From positions 1,860,001 through 1,924,000 of the forward strand of contig CP073694.1 in assembly GCA_018228705.1 (NCBI GenBank): a stretch of DNA of 64,000 nucleotides, in the 5' to 3' direction. Within the stretch, counting starts at the first letter, position 1; each line of letters opens with the position of its first letter. Source of the stretch: Dysosmobacter sp. Marseille-Q4140. Its GTDB lineage: Bacteria; Bacillota; Clostridia; Oscillospirales; Oscillospiraceae. A program made the translations under genes and the position numbers. The notes beneath the pieces were generated by a model. It saw nothing but the letters and a program-made list of their open reading frames with translations. It was not told the origin of the DNA and did not search any database. Positions 51,390 through 59,988 of this stretch are shown in pieces.

Positions 51390-51962
51390 ATGGCAAGGAT
51401 CGTACTGGCCTCCGCCTCCCCCCGGCGGCAGGAGCTGCTGCGGCGCATCGGCCTCACGGACTTCACCGTCCGGGTGCCGAACGTGGAGGAGGCCTTTCCC
51501 GAGGGGCTGAGCCCCCAGGAGACGGTGAAATACATCTCCCGGGAGAAGTCCCAGGCCGTGGACGCCGCGGAGGATGAAATTGTCATCACCGCCGACACCA
51601 TGGTGTTTCTGGACGGGCAGAAGCTGGGCAAGCCCGCGGACGAATCGGAGGCCCTGGCCATGCTGACGGCCCTCCAGGGCCGCCACCACACGGTCTGCAC
51701 CGGCGTCACCGTCCGCCTGGGCAGCCGCATGGAGACCGAGGCTGAGACCACGGAGGTATACTTCCGCCCGGTGAGCCGGGAGGAGCTCCTGGCCTACATC
51801 GCCACCGGCGAGCCCATGGACAAGGCCGGCGCTTACGGCATCCAGGGCGTGGGCGCGCTGCTGGTGGAAGGGATCCGCGGCGACTACTTCAACGTGATGG
51901 GCCTGCCGGTGCTGCGGCTGAGCCGGATGCTGAGCCGTTTCGGCGTGCATCTGCTGGTATGA
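51390..51962 (+). CDS. maf: Maf family nucleotide pyrophosphatase
   Basis: 190 residues. Start ARIVLASASPRRQELLRRIG is the signature; further KYISREKSQAV, VITADTMVFLDGQKLGKPADESEALAMLTALQGRHHTVCTGV and GEPMDKAGAYGIQGVGALLVEGIRGDYFNVMGLPV, the last typical of dTTP/UTP pyrophosphatases. It removes non-canonical nucleotides and influences division. Maf-mreC neighbourhood is standard; mreB, usually between them, is absent. Confidence 0.95.
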   Translation: MARIVLASASPRRQELLRRIGLTDFTVRVPNVEEAFPEGLSPQETVKYISREKSQAVDAAEDEIVITADTMVFLDGQKLGKPADESEALAMLTALQGRHHTVCTGVTVRLGSRMETEAETTEVYFRPVSREELLAYIATGEPMDKAGAYGIQGVGALLVEGIRGDYFNVMGLPVLRLSRMLSRFGVHLLV

Positions 51963-51992
51963 GCGTGAATTGACAGTCGGGAGGGGTCCCCT

Positions 51993-52838
51993 TTGAAAAA
52001 CTTTCTGAAAGAACACGGCCTGTGGGTCCTCTTTGCCGCGGCAGTCATCGCCGTGGCCCTGGCCTGCATGTCCTTTTTCTCCGCCAACTCGGCGCCCCTG
52101 ACCAACCTGGCGGGGATCATCGCCTCCCCCTTCCGGGCCGCCTACACGGCGGTGGCGGACTGGATCAGCGACAAGCAGAAGTACTATGAGGACTACACGG
52201 CCCTGGAGGAGGAAAACGCGGCGCTGAAACAGCAGATCGCCGAGATGGAGGAGGCCGTCCGCCGGTCGGAGAAGCTGGAGGAGGAAAACGCCAACTACCG
52301 GGATCTGCTGAACCTGCAGCAGGCCCACCGGGACCTGACCAGCGACATGGAGTCCGCCTACGTGATCGAACACGAGGTCACCAACTGGACCTCCTCCCTG
52401 ACGCTGAACAAGGGCACCGCCAACGGCGTGGAGGTGGGCGACTGCGTCATGGACGCCACCGGCGCCCTGGTGGGCCTGGTGGATAAGGCCGGATACAACT
52501 GGTGCCGGGTCCTGACCATCGTGGACACGGACACCTCCATCGGCGCCCAGGTGTTCCGGACCAAGGACCTGGGTCTGGCGGAGGGCGACTTCGCCCTGAT
52601 GCGCCAGGGCCGCCTGCGGCTGGGCGTCCTGCCCGCCGACTGCCAGCTGCTGGCCGGCGACCTGGTGGAGACCTCGGGCCTGGGCGAGTATCTGCCCTCC
52701 GGCCTGGTGATCGGCACCGTGGAGGAGGTCCAGGTGGACGACTCCGGCGCCACCTCCTATGCCGTCCTGGTCCCCAAGGTGGACTTTGACAGCCTGAACC
52801 AGGTGTTCATCATCAAATCCTTCGACATCGTGCCCTGA
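51993..52838 (+). CDS. mreC: Rod shape-determining protein MreC
   Basis: 281 residues from a TTG start behind GGGAGGGG. A membrane segment at about 9-27, a coiled coil (YEDYTALEEENAALKQQIAEMEEAVRRSEKLEEEN, about 65-105), then the MreC beta domain (NWTSSLTLNKGTANGVEVGDCVMDATGALVGLVDKAG, GDLVETSGLGEYLPSGLVIGTV). MreC organises lateral wall synthesis outside the membrane with MreD and PBP2, which follow. Confidence 0.94.
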   Translation: MKNFLKEHGLWVLFAAAVIAVALACMSFFSANSAPLTNLAGIIASPFRAAYTAVADWISDKQKYYEDYTALEEENAALKQQIAEMEEAVRRSEKLEEENANYRDLLNLQQAHRDLTSDMESAYVIEHEVTNWTSSLTLNKGTANGVEVGDCVMDATGALVGLVDKAGYNWCRVLTIVDTDTSIGAQVFRTKDLGLAEGDFALMRQGRLRLGVLPADCQLLAGDLVETSGLGEYLPSGLVIGTVEEVQVDDSGATSYAVLVPKVDFDSLNQVFIIKSFDIVP

Positions 52839-52872
52839 GGCCGATGCGGCTTTTTGGAGAGGAGGTCCCGCC

Positions 52873-53385
52873 GTGCTGGCCCGAAATGAGATCATCTTCA
52901 AGTGGTCCCTGTACGCCGGGGCCACCGTGCTGCTTTTGCTGCTGCAGGGGTCCCTGCTGCAGCGCATCACCCTCTGGGGCGTGATCCCCTTTTTGTACCC
53001 CGCTCTGGCGGCGGTGCTGGGCAACTATGAAAACCCGGTGCCCAGCTCCATCTTCGGCCTGGGGCTGGGCGTGGTGTGCGACCTGCTTTTGCCGGGCCCC
53101 ATCCCCTGTCTGTATACCCTGGTGTTTCCCCTGGCGGCCCTCAGCGGCGCCCTGATCTCCAAGAGCCTGCTGAAGGCCGGGTGGCTGTGCGCCCTGGTGT
53201 CCGCCGCCGCGGGCTTTTTGCTGACGGATCTGTTCCGCTGCCTGCTGCTGTGGGCCGCCAGCAAGCCCGCCTGGGGGGCGGGCCTGTGGGTGATGGTCCG
53301 GGAGTTCGCGGCCACCGCACCCTTTTTGCTGCTGGCGGTGCCGCTGTTCTCCGCCGTCCACCGCCGGGTCCATCTATACGACTGA
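52873..53385 (+). CDS. mreD: Rod shape-determining protein MreD
   Basis: 170 residues, GTG start behind GGAGGAGG. About five membrane segments: LYAGATVLLLLLQGSLL, then PFLYPALAAVLGNYENPVPSSIFGLGLGVVCDLLLPGPIPCLYTLVFPLAAL and others. The 'G-GLGL--D' turn is typical of MreD. It lies between mreC and mrdA in one operon. Confidence 0.9.
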   Translation: MLARNEIIFKWSLYAGATVLLLLLQGSLLQRITLWGVIPFLYPALAAVLGNYENPVPSSIFGLGLGVVCDLLLPGPIPCLYTLVFPLAALSGALISKSLLKAGWLCALVSAAAGFLLTDLFRCLLLWAASKPAWGAGLWVMVREFAATAPFLLLAVPLFSAVHRRVHLYD

Positions 53386-53404
53386 TCCCTGAAAAGGAGT
53401 TTCC

Positions 53405-55615
53405 ATGGAGCGACGAGAATTTCCAAATCTGCGGCTGTACATCCTGGGCGGCTTCGTGCTGCTGGTCCTTCTGATCTATCTGGGGGTACTGTACGACACC
53501 CAGGTCAACGACCACGAGGACTACCTGGCCCAGTCCATCCGCACCATTACCCAGCCGGAGACCGTAGAGGCCTCCCGGGGCATCGTCACGGACCGGAACG
53601 GCCAGGTGCTGGTCTCCAACCGGTCCACATACAGCCTCACCTTCAGCACCTCGCTGCTGAAATCCGGCGAGGATGTCAACGAGGCCATTTTGCGCCTGGT
53701 GCGGCTGTGTCAGAAGCAGGAGGTCACCTGGGTGGACAACCTGCCCATCTCCCAGACCGCTCCCTTTTCCTACACGCTGGAGGGATTGGACTCCATCCAG
53801 CGAGGCCGTTTTCTCACGTATCTCCTCAGCCTGGACGATGTGGCGGAGCCCCTGGGGTCCTATCTGCTCCAGCACTCCGGGCTGCTGGAGCAGACGGATG
53901 AGGACGGCACCGTCACCAACGCCGCCGATGAGATCCTGGCCGACGCCACCCTCACGGACCAGCAGAAGGGGGCGAAGCTGGCGGAAAAGCTGCCCTCCTC
54001 CGCCCTGACGGAGGAGCTGCTGACGGCCATCGGCATCTCCGCCCACAAGCTGGTGGAGCTCATGCGGGCCAGCTTTGAACTGCCTGCCATCTACTCCCTC
54101 AACGAGGCCCGGCTGGTGCTGGGGGTCCGGTACGAGCTGAAGCTGCGGTCCCTGATCGACAACATCCCCTCCTACGTGATGGCGGAGGACATCGACACCG
54201 CCTTTGTCTCCATGCTCAGTGACGGCAATTTCGCCGGCGCCAAGGTCAGCGCCTCCAGCGTCCGGGAGTATCAGACCGCCTACGCCGCCCATATCCTGGG
54301 GTATACCACCGGCATTCAGTCCGGCGACGACATGGAAGCCCTGCGGGAGAAGGGCTACAACTCCGACGACAAGATCGGCCGCACCGGCGTGGAGGCCGCC
54401 TTTGAGGAATATCTCCGGGGCCGGGACGGCGTGCGCATCGTCTCCACCAACGCCGACGGCAAGATCACCGGTGAGTACTACTCCAAGGAGCCGGAGCCCG
54501 GCAACACCGTGGAGCTGACCATCGACCTGGATCTGCAAAAGACCGTGGAGGATGCCCTGGCGGCCACCATCACCCGGATGAATCAGCAGGACCCGGACGA
54601 GACCCGGGGCGGCGCCGCCGTGGTGGAGCAGGTGGGCACCGGGGAGATCCTGGCCATCGCCTCCTATCCCACCTATGACCTGTCCACCTGGCGCCGCAGC
54701 GATGTGTACGCCCAGCTGTCGGCGGACAAGGCCAACCCCTTCTGGAACCGGGCCACCAGCACCCCCTATGCCCCCGGCTCCACCCTCAAGCCCCTGACCG
54801 CCGTGGCCGCGCTGGAGTCCGGCGCCACCACCCTGACGGAGAAGATCCGGGATACGGGCCGCTGGTACTATCCCGGCGACCCCAACAGCTACACCAACTG
54901 CTGGAAAACCAGCGGCCACGGCCTGCTGAACGTCACCGGCGCCATCACCAACTCCTGCAACTACTTCTTCGCCGAGATGGGCTACCGCATGGGCATGGAT
55001 ACCTTCGTGGAGTACCTGTCGGCTTTCGGCCTGGGCTCCCCCACGGGCATCGAGATCGGCGACGCCGCCGGCACCCTGCCTGAAAACCCGCCGGGCCAGA
55101 ACCTGGCTCCCTGGGCCGCCTACGGCCAGGCCAACCAGGAGTACACCCCGCTGCAGCTGGCCAACTATGTGGCCACGCTGGTCTCCGGCGGCAAGCACTG
55201 CGAGGCGCACCTCCTGAAGGCCGTCAAGTCCTATGACAACTCCCAGGTCCTGGCCACCGGCAACACCGAGGCCCTGAACACTGTGAAAATGGCGGATTCC
55301 ACCCTGGAGGCCGCGAAGGAGGGCATGCTGGGCTACACCCAGCCGGGCGGCCAGCTGTACACCTATTTCACCCAGTGCGTAGTCACCGCCGGCGCCAAGA
55401 CCGGCACCGCCCAGCTGGGCGGCGACCAGACCAACAACGGCGTGTTCGTGTGCTTCGCCCCCTATGACGACCCGGAGATCGTGGTGTCCATCGCCATCGA
55501 GCACGGCTCCGCCGGCGCCAACCTGGCCTCCACCGCCGTGGAGATCCTGAACGCCTATTTCACCGCCGACGAGGTCGGCACCGCCGTGATCGGCGAACAC
55601 CAACTGCTTGAGTAA
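53405..55615 (+). CDS. mrdA: Penicillin-binding protein 2 (MrdA), transpeptidase
   Basis: 736 residues. One anchor at about 12-32, a dimerisation/pedestal domain (SRGIVTDRNGQVLVSNRSTYSL), a long insert of about 150 residues, and the transpeptidase: active-site Ser in PYAPGSTLKPLTAVAALESG (SxxK) near residue 460, SCN in ITNSCNYFFAEMG near 515, and KTG in AGAKTGTAQLGG near 665. It cross-links peptidoglycan for elongation together with MreC/MreD. Start behind AAAAGGAG. Confidence 0.95.
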   Translation: MERREFPNLRLYILGGFVLLVLLIYLGVLYDTQVNDHEDYLAQSIRTITQPETVEASRGIVTDRNGQVLVSNRSTYSLTFSTSLLKSGEDVNEAILRLVRLCQKQEVTWVDNLPISQTAPFSYTLEGLDSIQRGRFLTYLLSLDDVAEPLGSYLLQHSGLLEQTDEDGTVTNAADEILADATLTDQQKGAKLAEKLPSSALTEELLTAIGISAHKLVELMRASFELPAIYSLNEARLVLGVRYELKLRSLIDNIPSYVMAEDIDTAFVSMLSDGNFAGAKVSASSVREYQTAYAAHILGYTTGIQSGDDMEALREKGYNSDDKIGRTGVEAAFEEYLRGRDGVRIVSTNADGKITGEYYSKEPEPGNTVELTIDLDLQKTVEDALAATITRMNQQDPDETRGGAAVVEQVGTGEILAIASYPTYDLSTWRRSDVYAQLSADKANPFWNRATSTPYAPGSTLKPLTAVAALESGATTLTEKIRDTGRWYYPGDPNSYTNCWKTSGHGLLNVTGAITNSCNYFFAEMGYRMGMDTFVEYLSAFGLGSPTGIEIGDAAGTLPENPPGQNLAPWAAYGQANQEYTPLQLANYVATLVSGGKHCEAHLLKAVKSYDNSQVLATGNTEALNTVKMADSTLEAAKEGMLGYTQPGGQLYTYFTQCVVTAGAKTGTAQLGGDQTNNGVFVCFAPYDDPEIVVSIAIEHGSAGANLASTAVEILNAYFTADEVGTAVIGEHQLLE

Positions 55616-55630
55616 GGAGGATCGCCTCCC

Positions 55631-57505
55631 ATGAGCGAACCCTTTGTCTTTGACCCCCGCTACGGCCTGTGTAAGTCGCCCTTCGGCGCCGCCGTCTGCG
55701 GGACCACCGTATCTCTGCACTGCCGTCCCCTGGCCTCCGAGGGCTTTACCCACTGCGCCCTGGTGATGCGCCGGGAGTTCTCCGGCCAGCAGGAGGAGCG
55801 GGAGCTCTACCAGGACGGCGTGGACGGAGAGCGGATCCGCTTCTCCCTGAACTTCACCGCCCCGGCGGAGCCGGAGCTGGTGTGGTACCACTTCCGCTTC
55901 TGGCGGGACGACGGCTCCGGCTGCGACCTGGACAAAACCGGCTACCGCAGCGACGGGCAGGTCCATCCCTGGCAGCTGACGGTCTACCGGGAGAGCCGCA
56001 CACCAGGGTGGTTCGGCAGCGGCGTTGTATACCAAATTTTTCCAGACCGTTTCTGCCGCCTGCCGTCGGACAAGGCGGACCCGGCGGGCCTGGTGGGCAG
56101 CCGCTGGGTCCATCAGGAGTGGTCCGACACGCCGGAGTGGCGGCCGGACCCGGACGGGGAGATCCGCAACCGGGACTTCTTCGGCGGCTCTCTCCGGGGC
56201 ATCACCTCCAAGCTGCCGTATCTGGCGGACCTGGGCGTGACCACGCTGTATTTGAACCCCATCTTTGAGTCCGCCTCCAACCACCGCTACAACACCGCCG
56301 ACTACACCCGCATCGACCCCATGCTGGGCACGGAGCAGGACCTGCGGGACCTGTGCGACGCGGCCCACGCCAGGGGGATGCGGGTGATCCTGGACGGCGT
56401 GTTCAACCACACCGGCTCCCAGAGCATCTACTTTAACGCCGATGGCTTCTACCCCTCCCTGGGCGCGGCCCAGAGCCGGGAGTCCCCCTACTTCGGCTGG
56501 TACTCCTTTCACCCCTGGCCGGAGGACTACGACTCCTGGTGGGGCATCCGCACCCTTCCGGCGGTCCGGGAGGAGAACCCCGGCTATGTGGACTACATCA
56601 TCGGCGCTCCCAACTCCATCATCCGCCGCTGGCTGCGCTGCGGCGTGGACGGCTGGCGGCTGGACGTGGCCGACGAGCTGCCCGACTGGTTCATTGAGAA
56701 GATCCGGGAGGCCATGGAGGATACCAAGCCCGGCAGCTTCCTGCTGGGCGAGGTCTGGGAGGACGCCAGCAACAAGATCGCCTACTCCCAGCGCCGCCGG
56801 TATCTCCTGGGCCAGGAGCTCCACGGCGTCATGAACTACCCCTTCCGCACCGCCCTGCTGGCCTATCTCCAGGGCGGGAACGCCGCCGCCTTCCAGGAGG
56901 CCATGGAGACCATCCGGGAGAACTATCCCCCCTCTGCTTTCTACTCCGCTCTGAACTTCCTGGGCACCCACGACACCCCCCGCATCCTGACGGTGCTGGG
57001 CGCCGACCATGTGCCCCAGACCAAGGAGGAGCGGGCAGCCTACTGCCTCTCCCCCGCCGAGCGGGAGCGTGGCGAGGCCCTGCTGCGGCTGGCGGTGCTG
57101 ATGCTGTTCTCCTTCCCCGGCGCTCCCATGATCTACTACGGCGACGAGGCCGGCATGGAGGGCTTTGAGGATCCCTTCAACCGGGGCGGCTACCCCTGGG
57201 GCAGCGAACGCCGGGACCTGCTGGAGCGCTTTGCCCGGCTCAGCCGCCTGCGCCAGACCCGCCCCTCCCTGTCCCGGGGCCGGTTCCGGTGGCTGTCCGC
57301 CTCCGGACCCCTGCTGGCCTTCGCCCGGGAGACGGAGTCGGAGCGGGCAGTGACGGTGGTCAACGCCGGAGCCGAGACCCGGACGCTGACCCTGCCCTGG
57401 CACTGGGCGCCGCCCAGAGATCTTTTGACCGGCCGGATCTATCCCGCCGGAGACGGGCTGCTGACCCTGACCCTGCCGCCCCGGACGGGGCTGCTGCTGA
57501 GCTGA
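55631..57505 (+). CDS. GH13 alpha-glucan hydrolase (neopullulanase/cyclomaltodextrinase-like)
   Basis: 624 residues, no signal peptide, so cytoplasmic. An N-terminal beta domain (to about 120) precedes the GH13 barrel. Conserved regions: LDGVFNHTG (I), DGWRLDVADE with nucleophile Asp (II), FLLGEVWED with acid/base Glu (III) and FLGTHDTPR (IV). A C-terminal beta domain ends TGLLLS. It would cut internal malto-oligosaccharides. It begins 13 bases after mrdA, an unusual neighbour for a starch enzyme, and is followed by a parS/terminator palindrome. Confidence 0.94.
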   Translation: MSEPFVFDPRYGLCKSPFGAAVCGTTVSLHCRPLASEGFTHCALVMRREFSGQQEERELYQDGVDGERIRFSLNFTAPAEPELVWYHFRFWRDDGSGCDLDKTGYRSDGQVHPWQLTVYRESRTPGWFGSGVVYQIFPDRFCRLPSDKADPAGLVGSRWVHQEWSDTPEWRPDPDGEIRNRDFFGGSLRGITSKLPYLADLGVTTLYLNPIFESASNHRYNTADYTRIDPMLGTEQDLRDLCDAAHARGMRVILDGVFNHTGSQSIYFNADGFYPSLGAAQSRESPYFGWYSFHPWPEDYDSWWGIRTLPAVREENPGYVDYIIGAPNSIIRRWLRCGVDGWRLDVADELPDWFIEKIREAMEDTKPGSFLLGEVWEDASNKIAYSQRRRYLLGQELHGVMNYPFRTALLAYLQGGNAAAFQEAMETIRENYPPSAFYSALNFLGTHDTPRILTVLGADHVPQTKEERAAYCLSPAERERGEALLRLAVLMLFSFPGAPMIYYGDEAGMEGFEDPFNRGGYPWGSERRDLLERFARLSRLRQTRPSLSRGRFRWLSASGPLLAFARETESERAVTVVNAGAETRTLTLPWHWAPPRDLLTGRIYPAGDGLLTLTLPPRTGLLLS

Positions 57506-57515
57506 TCGCCTCTCT

Positions 57516-57558
57516 GCCCCGGATGTTTCACGTGAAACATCCGGGGCGTTTGTTTGTT
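57516..57558 (+). terminator. Palindrome with parS 1 acting as likely terminator
   Basis: Perfect 32-bp palindrome at 57516-57547 (outer arms GCCCCGGATG), followed by GTTTGTTTGTTCTT. The centre is a parS site. It lies 10 bases after the GH13 stop. Confidence 0.65.
57524..57539. other. parS site 1
   Basis: TGTTTCACGTGAAACA, the ParB/Spo0J centromere consensus with T-A arms, perfect palindrome. It sits inside a larger 32-bp palindrome after the GH13 gene. Confidence 0.95.
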
Positions 57559-57569
57559 CTTCGGCAGCA

Positions 57570-57585
57570 TGTTTCACGTGAAACA
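57570..57585. other. parS site 2
   Basis: Second perfect TGTTTCACGTGAAACA, 46 bases from the first (start to start), upstream of parA. Confidence 0.95.
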
Positions 57586-57621
57586 CCCTGGTGACGGCCT
57601 TCGTGTTTTTTTGATTTGCCC

Positions 57622-57650
57622 TTGCAAGTGTCGATACACCTTGATATAAT
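57622..57650 (+). promoter_or_regulatory. Promoter of parAB
   Basis: TTGCAA (57622-57627), 17-bp spacer, TATAAT (57645-57650) with extended -10 TGA. It lies 40 bases after parS 2 and 40 before parA, so ParB spreading could repress it. Confidence 0.8.
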
Positions 57651-57690
57651 AATGCATTGAACGCAAGGATTTGAGAAAGTAGGTGTCCCT

Positions 57691-58449
57691 TTGGCAAAAA
57701 CCATTGCAATCGTCAATCAAAAGGGCGGCGTCGGCAAGACTACCACCTGCGTGAACCTGGCCGCCACCTTGACGGAAGCCGGGCAGAAGGTGCTGCTGTG
57801 CGACTTTGATCCCCAGGCCAACTCCACCTCCGGCATGGGCGTGGACAAAACCGTTTCCAAGGGTGTCTATCAGGTCCTCATCGGCGAGATCCAGGCCCGG
57901 GAGGCTGTGGCGCGCACCCGTTTCGGGGATGTGCTTCCTTCCAACAAGGCCCTGGCCGGCGCCGGAATTGAGCTGATCGGCATGGACAAGCGGGAGTTTT
58001 TGCTGCGGGATGCCCTGGACCAGCTGCGTGAGGACTATGATTTCATCCTCATTGACTGCCCGCCCTCCCTGGAGCTGCTGACGCTGAACGCGCTTTGCGC
58101 CGCTGACGCGATTTTAGTGCCGGTTCAGGGGGAATACTACGCCCTGGAGGGCCTCAGCGACCTGATGAACACGGTGCGCATCGTGCGCCGCTCCCTCAAC
58201 CCCAAGCTGGAGCTGGAGGGCGTGCTGCTGACCATGTTTGACGGCCGCACCAATCTGGCGCTGCAGGTGGCGGAGGAGGTCAAGCACTACTTCCCCGGCA
58301 AGGTCTACGCCACGGTGATCCCCCGGAACGTCCGTCTCAGCGAGGCCCCCAGCCACGGAAAACCCATCACCGCCTACGACCGCTCCTCCCGGGGCGCCGA
58401 GGCGTACACCGCCTTTGCCGCGGAATTTTTGAAGCGGCAAAAGGGCTGA
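57691..58449 (+). CDS. parA: Chromosome partitioning ATPase ParA/Soj
   Basis: 252 residues, TTG start (AKTIAIVNQKGGVGKTTTCVNLAATL). Deviant Walker A KGGVGKTT, Walker A' CDFDPQANSTSGMG, Walker B FILIDCPPSLELLTLNAL. It forms ATP-dependent dimers on DNA, moving or separating origins with ParB. It lacks an N-terminal DNA-binding extension, as usual for chromosomal ParA. Confidence 0.97.
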   Translation: MAKTIAIVNQKGGVGKTTTCVNLAATLTEAGQKVLLCDFDPQANSTSGMGVDKTVSKGVYQVLIGEIQAREAVARTRFGDVLPSNKALAGAGIELIGMDKREFLLRDALDQLREDYDFILIDCPPSLELLTLNALCAADAILVPVQGEYYALEGLSDLMNTVRIVRRSLNPKLELEGVLLTMFDGRTNLALQVAEEVKHYFPGKVYATVIPRNVRLSEAPSHGKPITAYDRSSRGAEAYTAFAAEFLKRQKG

Positions 58450-58470
58450 TCTTTGGAAAGGAGGGTGCGT

Positions 58471-59352
58471 ATGGCATCCAAAAAACCCTCCGGCCTGGGC
58501 CGCGGCCTGGGCGCGCTGCTGGGCGACGAGGCGCTGAAAAGCGAGGCCGCCGGCAGTCTGTATGTGGACATCTCCCAGGTGGAGAGTTATTCCGCCCAGC
58601 CCCGGAAGTATTTTGACGAGGCCGCCCTGGCGGAGCTGGCGGAGTCCATCCGCCTCCACGGCATCATCCAGCCCCTGACCGTCCGGAAGCTGGCCTCCGG
58701 CTACTATCAGATCATCGCCGGCGAGCGCCGCTGGCGGGCCGCAAGACTGGCCGGCCTGCGGGAGGTGCCCGTGGTGGTGGTGGAGGCCGACGACCGCAAG
58801 GCCGCCGAGCTGGCCATGATCGAGAACCTCCAGCGGGAGGACCTGAACCCCATGGAGGAGGCCGCCGGCTTCCAGGTGCTGATCGACACCTATCACATGA
58901 CCCAGGAGGAGGCCGCCGCCCAGGTGGGCAAGTCCCGCAGCGCCGTGGCCAACGCCCTGCGGCTGCTGTCTCTGAGCGCGCCGGTGGCCAAGCTGGTGGA
59001 GGAGGGCAAGCTCTCCGCCGGCCACGCCCGGGCCCTGGTGCCCCTCTCCCCTGCTCTTCAGGAGCGGGCCGCGGAGGCAGTGGTCAGCGGCGGGCTGTCC
59101 GTGCGGCAGACCGAGGCCCTGGTCAAGCGCCTGTCCGCTGAGAAAAAGGAGCCGAAACCGGCTCCGGATGGCCCGGACTACACCGCCGAGGCCCAGAAGG
59201 ACCTGAGCTCCCGGCTGGGCCGGGGCGTCCGGATCGTCACCGGCCGGAAAAAGGGCCGTATTGAGCTGGAATACTACGGGATGGACGACCTGAACGATCT
59301 GCTGGAGGCCTTGGCTCTCCTGCGGATGAAGAAGCGGAACTCCAACCCCTGA
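58471..59352 (+). CDS. parB: Chromosome partitioning protein ParB/Spo0J
   Basis: 293 residues. The N-terminal ParA-stimulating peptide is KPSGLGRGLGALLGD; the CTPase/ParB fold has SAQPRKYFDE, GIIQPLTVRK, IIAGERRWRAARLAGL and AMIENLQREDLNPMEEA; the helix-turn-helix is MTQEEAAAQVGKSRSAVANALRLLSL; the C-terminal dimer domain ends at YGMDDLNDLLEALALL. It loads at the three parS sites nearby and slides as a CTP clamp. Start behind AAAGGAGGG. Confidence 0.97.
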   Translation: MASKKPSGLGRGLGALLGDEALKSEAAGSLYVDISQVESYSAQPRKYFDEAALAELAESIRLHGIIQPLTVRKLASGYYQIIAGERRWRAARLAGLREVPVVVVEADDRKAAELAMIENLQREDLNPMEEAAGFQVLIDTYHMTQEEAAAQVGKSRSAVANALRLLSLSAPVAKLVEEGKLSAGHARALVPLSPALQERAAEAVVSGGLSVRQTEALVKRLSAEKKEPKPAPDGPDYTAEAQKDLSSRLGRGVRIVTGRKKGRIELEYYGMDDLNDLLEALALLRMKKRNSNP

Positions 59353-59365
59353 AAGGAACCAAAGC

Positions 59366-59908
59366 ATGATGAAACTGGAAAAACGCAGCGACGGGCAGGG
59401 CGAGCCCAATCCCGATCGGCAGCCGGAGACGGTGCCCACCGGGAAAAAGCCCGTCGTGGTCTATATCATGATCCTCTTTATCGCGGCCTTTTTGCTGATG
59501 GCGCTGTCCTTCTTTATGCACCAGCGCAGCAACACGGAGGCGCTGGGCGAATTGCAGCACTCCGTCACCGCCATGCAGGAGGTCCAGGCCACTCAGGAGA
59601 AAATCATTGAGCTCCAGGAGGAGCTGGCCCAGGTCCAGGAGGATCAGCAGGACCTGAAGGAAACCGAACAGGATCTCCAGCAGGAGCTGGACGATGCCCA
59701 GGCCCAGGAGCAGGCGCTGCTGGGACTGTACACCCTGCAGCAGCAGTACGCCGCCGGAGATCTGGATGCCTGCCGCGCCACCATCGGGGAGATGGAGAGC
59801 GCCGGCTATGACCGGCTTTTGTCCAATGAGGCACCGGAGGAGGGGGTCACCTCCCCCGCCCAGCGGTTCGAGGAACTGCGCCAGGCTGTGGAGGGCCAGG
59901 CGGGCTGA
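59366..59908 (+). CDS. Membrane-anchored coiled-coil protein, function unknown
   Basis: 180 residues. A polar N-terminus (1-27), one membrane segment (VVVYIMILFIAAFLLMALSFF, about 29-50), a Gln/Glu-rich coiled coil (about 60-120) and an acidic tail. Predicted single-pass with the coil outside or inside depending on orientation. It begins 13 bases after parB, suggesting co-transcription and a possible link to chromosome or envelope organisation (inference). No family recognised. Confidence 0.75.
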   Translation: MMKLEKRSDGQGEPNPDRQPETVPTGKKPVVVYIMILFIAAFLLMALSFFMHQRSNTEALGELQHSVTAMQEVQATQEKIIELQEELAQVQEDQQDLKETEQDLQQELDDAQAQEQALLGLYTLQQQYAAGDLDACRATIGEMESAGYDRLLSNEAPEEGVTSPAQRFEELRQAVEGQAG

Positions 59909-59938
59909 GGATCGCCCCGCAGCAATGCACATCCGCCA

Positions 59939-59954
59939 TGTTTCACGTGAAACA
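59939..59954. other. parS site 3
   Basis: Third perfect TGTTTCACGTGAAACA, in the leader of serS, 2.4 kb from the first two. Confidence 0.95.
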
Positions 59955-59988
59955 CGACTTTATTTCAGATCAGAGGAGAGAGAATACC

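Noticed and set aside
53141..57709. Antisense open frame of over 1500 codons across mrdA and GH13
   Set aside because: No ribosome site, low-complexity composition and exact overlap with two well-supported genes.
59938..59988. Longer serS start giving MFHVKH
   Set aside because: That peptide is simply parS 3 read as codons; the family N-terminus and a good ribosome site begin at 59989.
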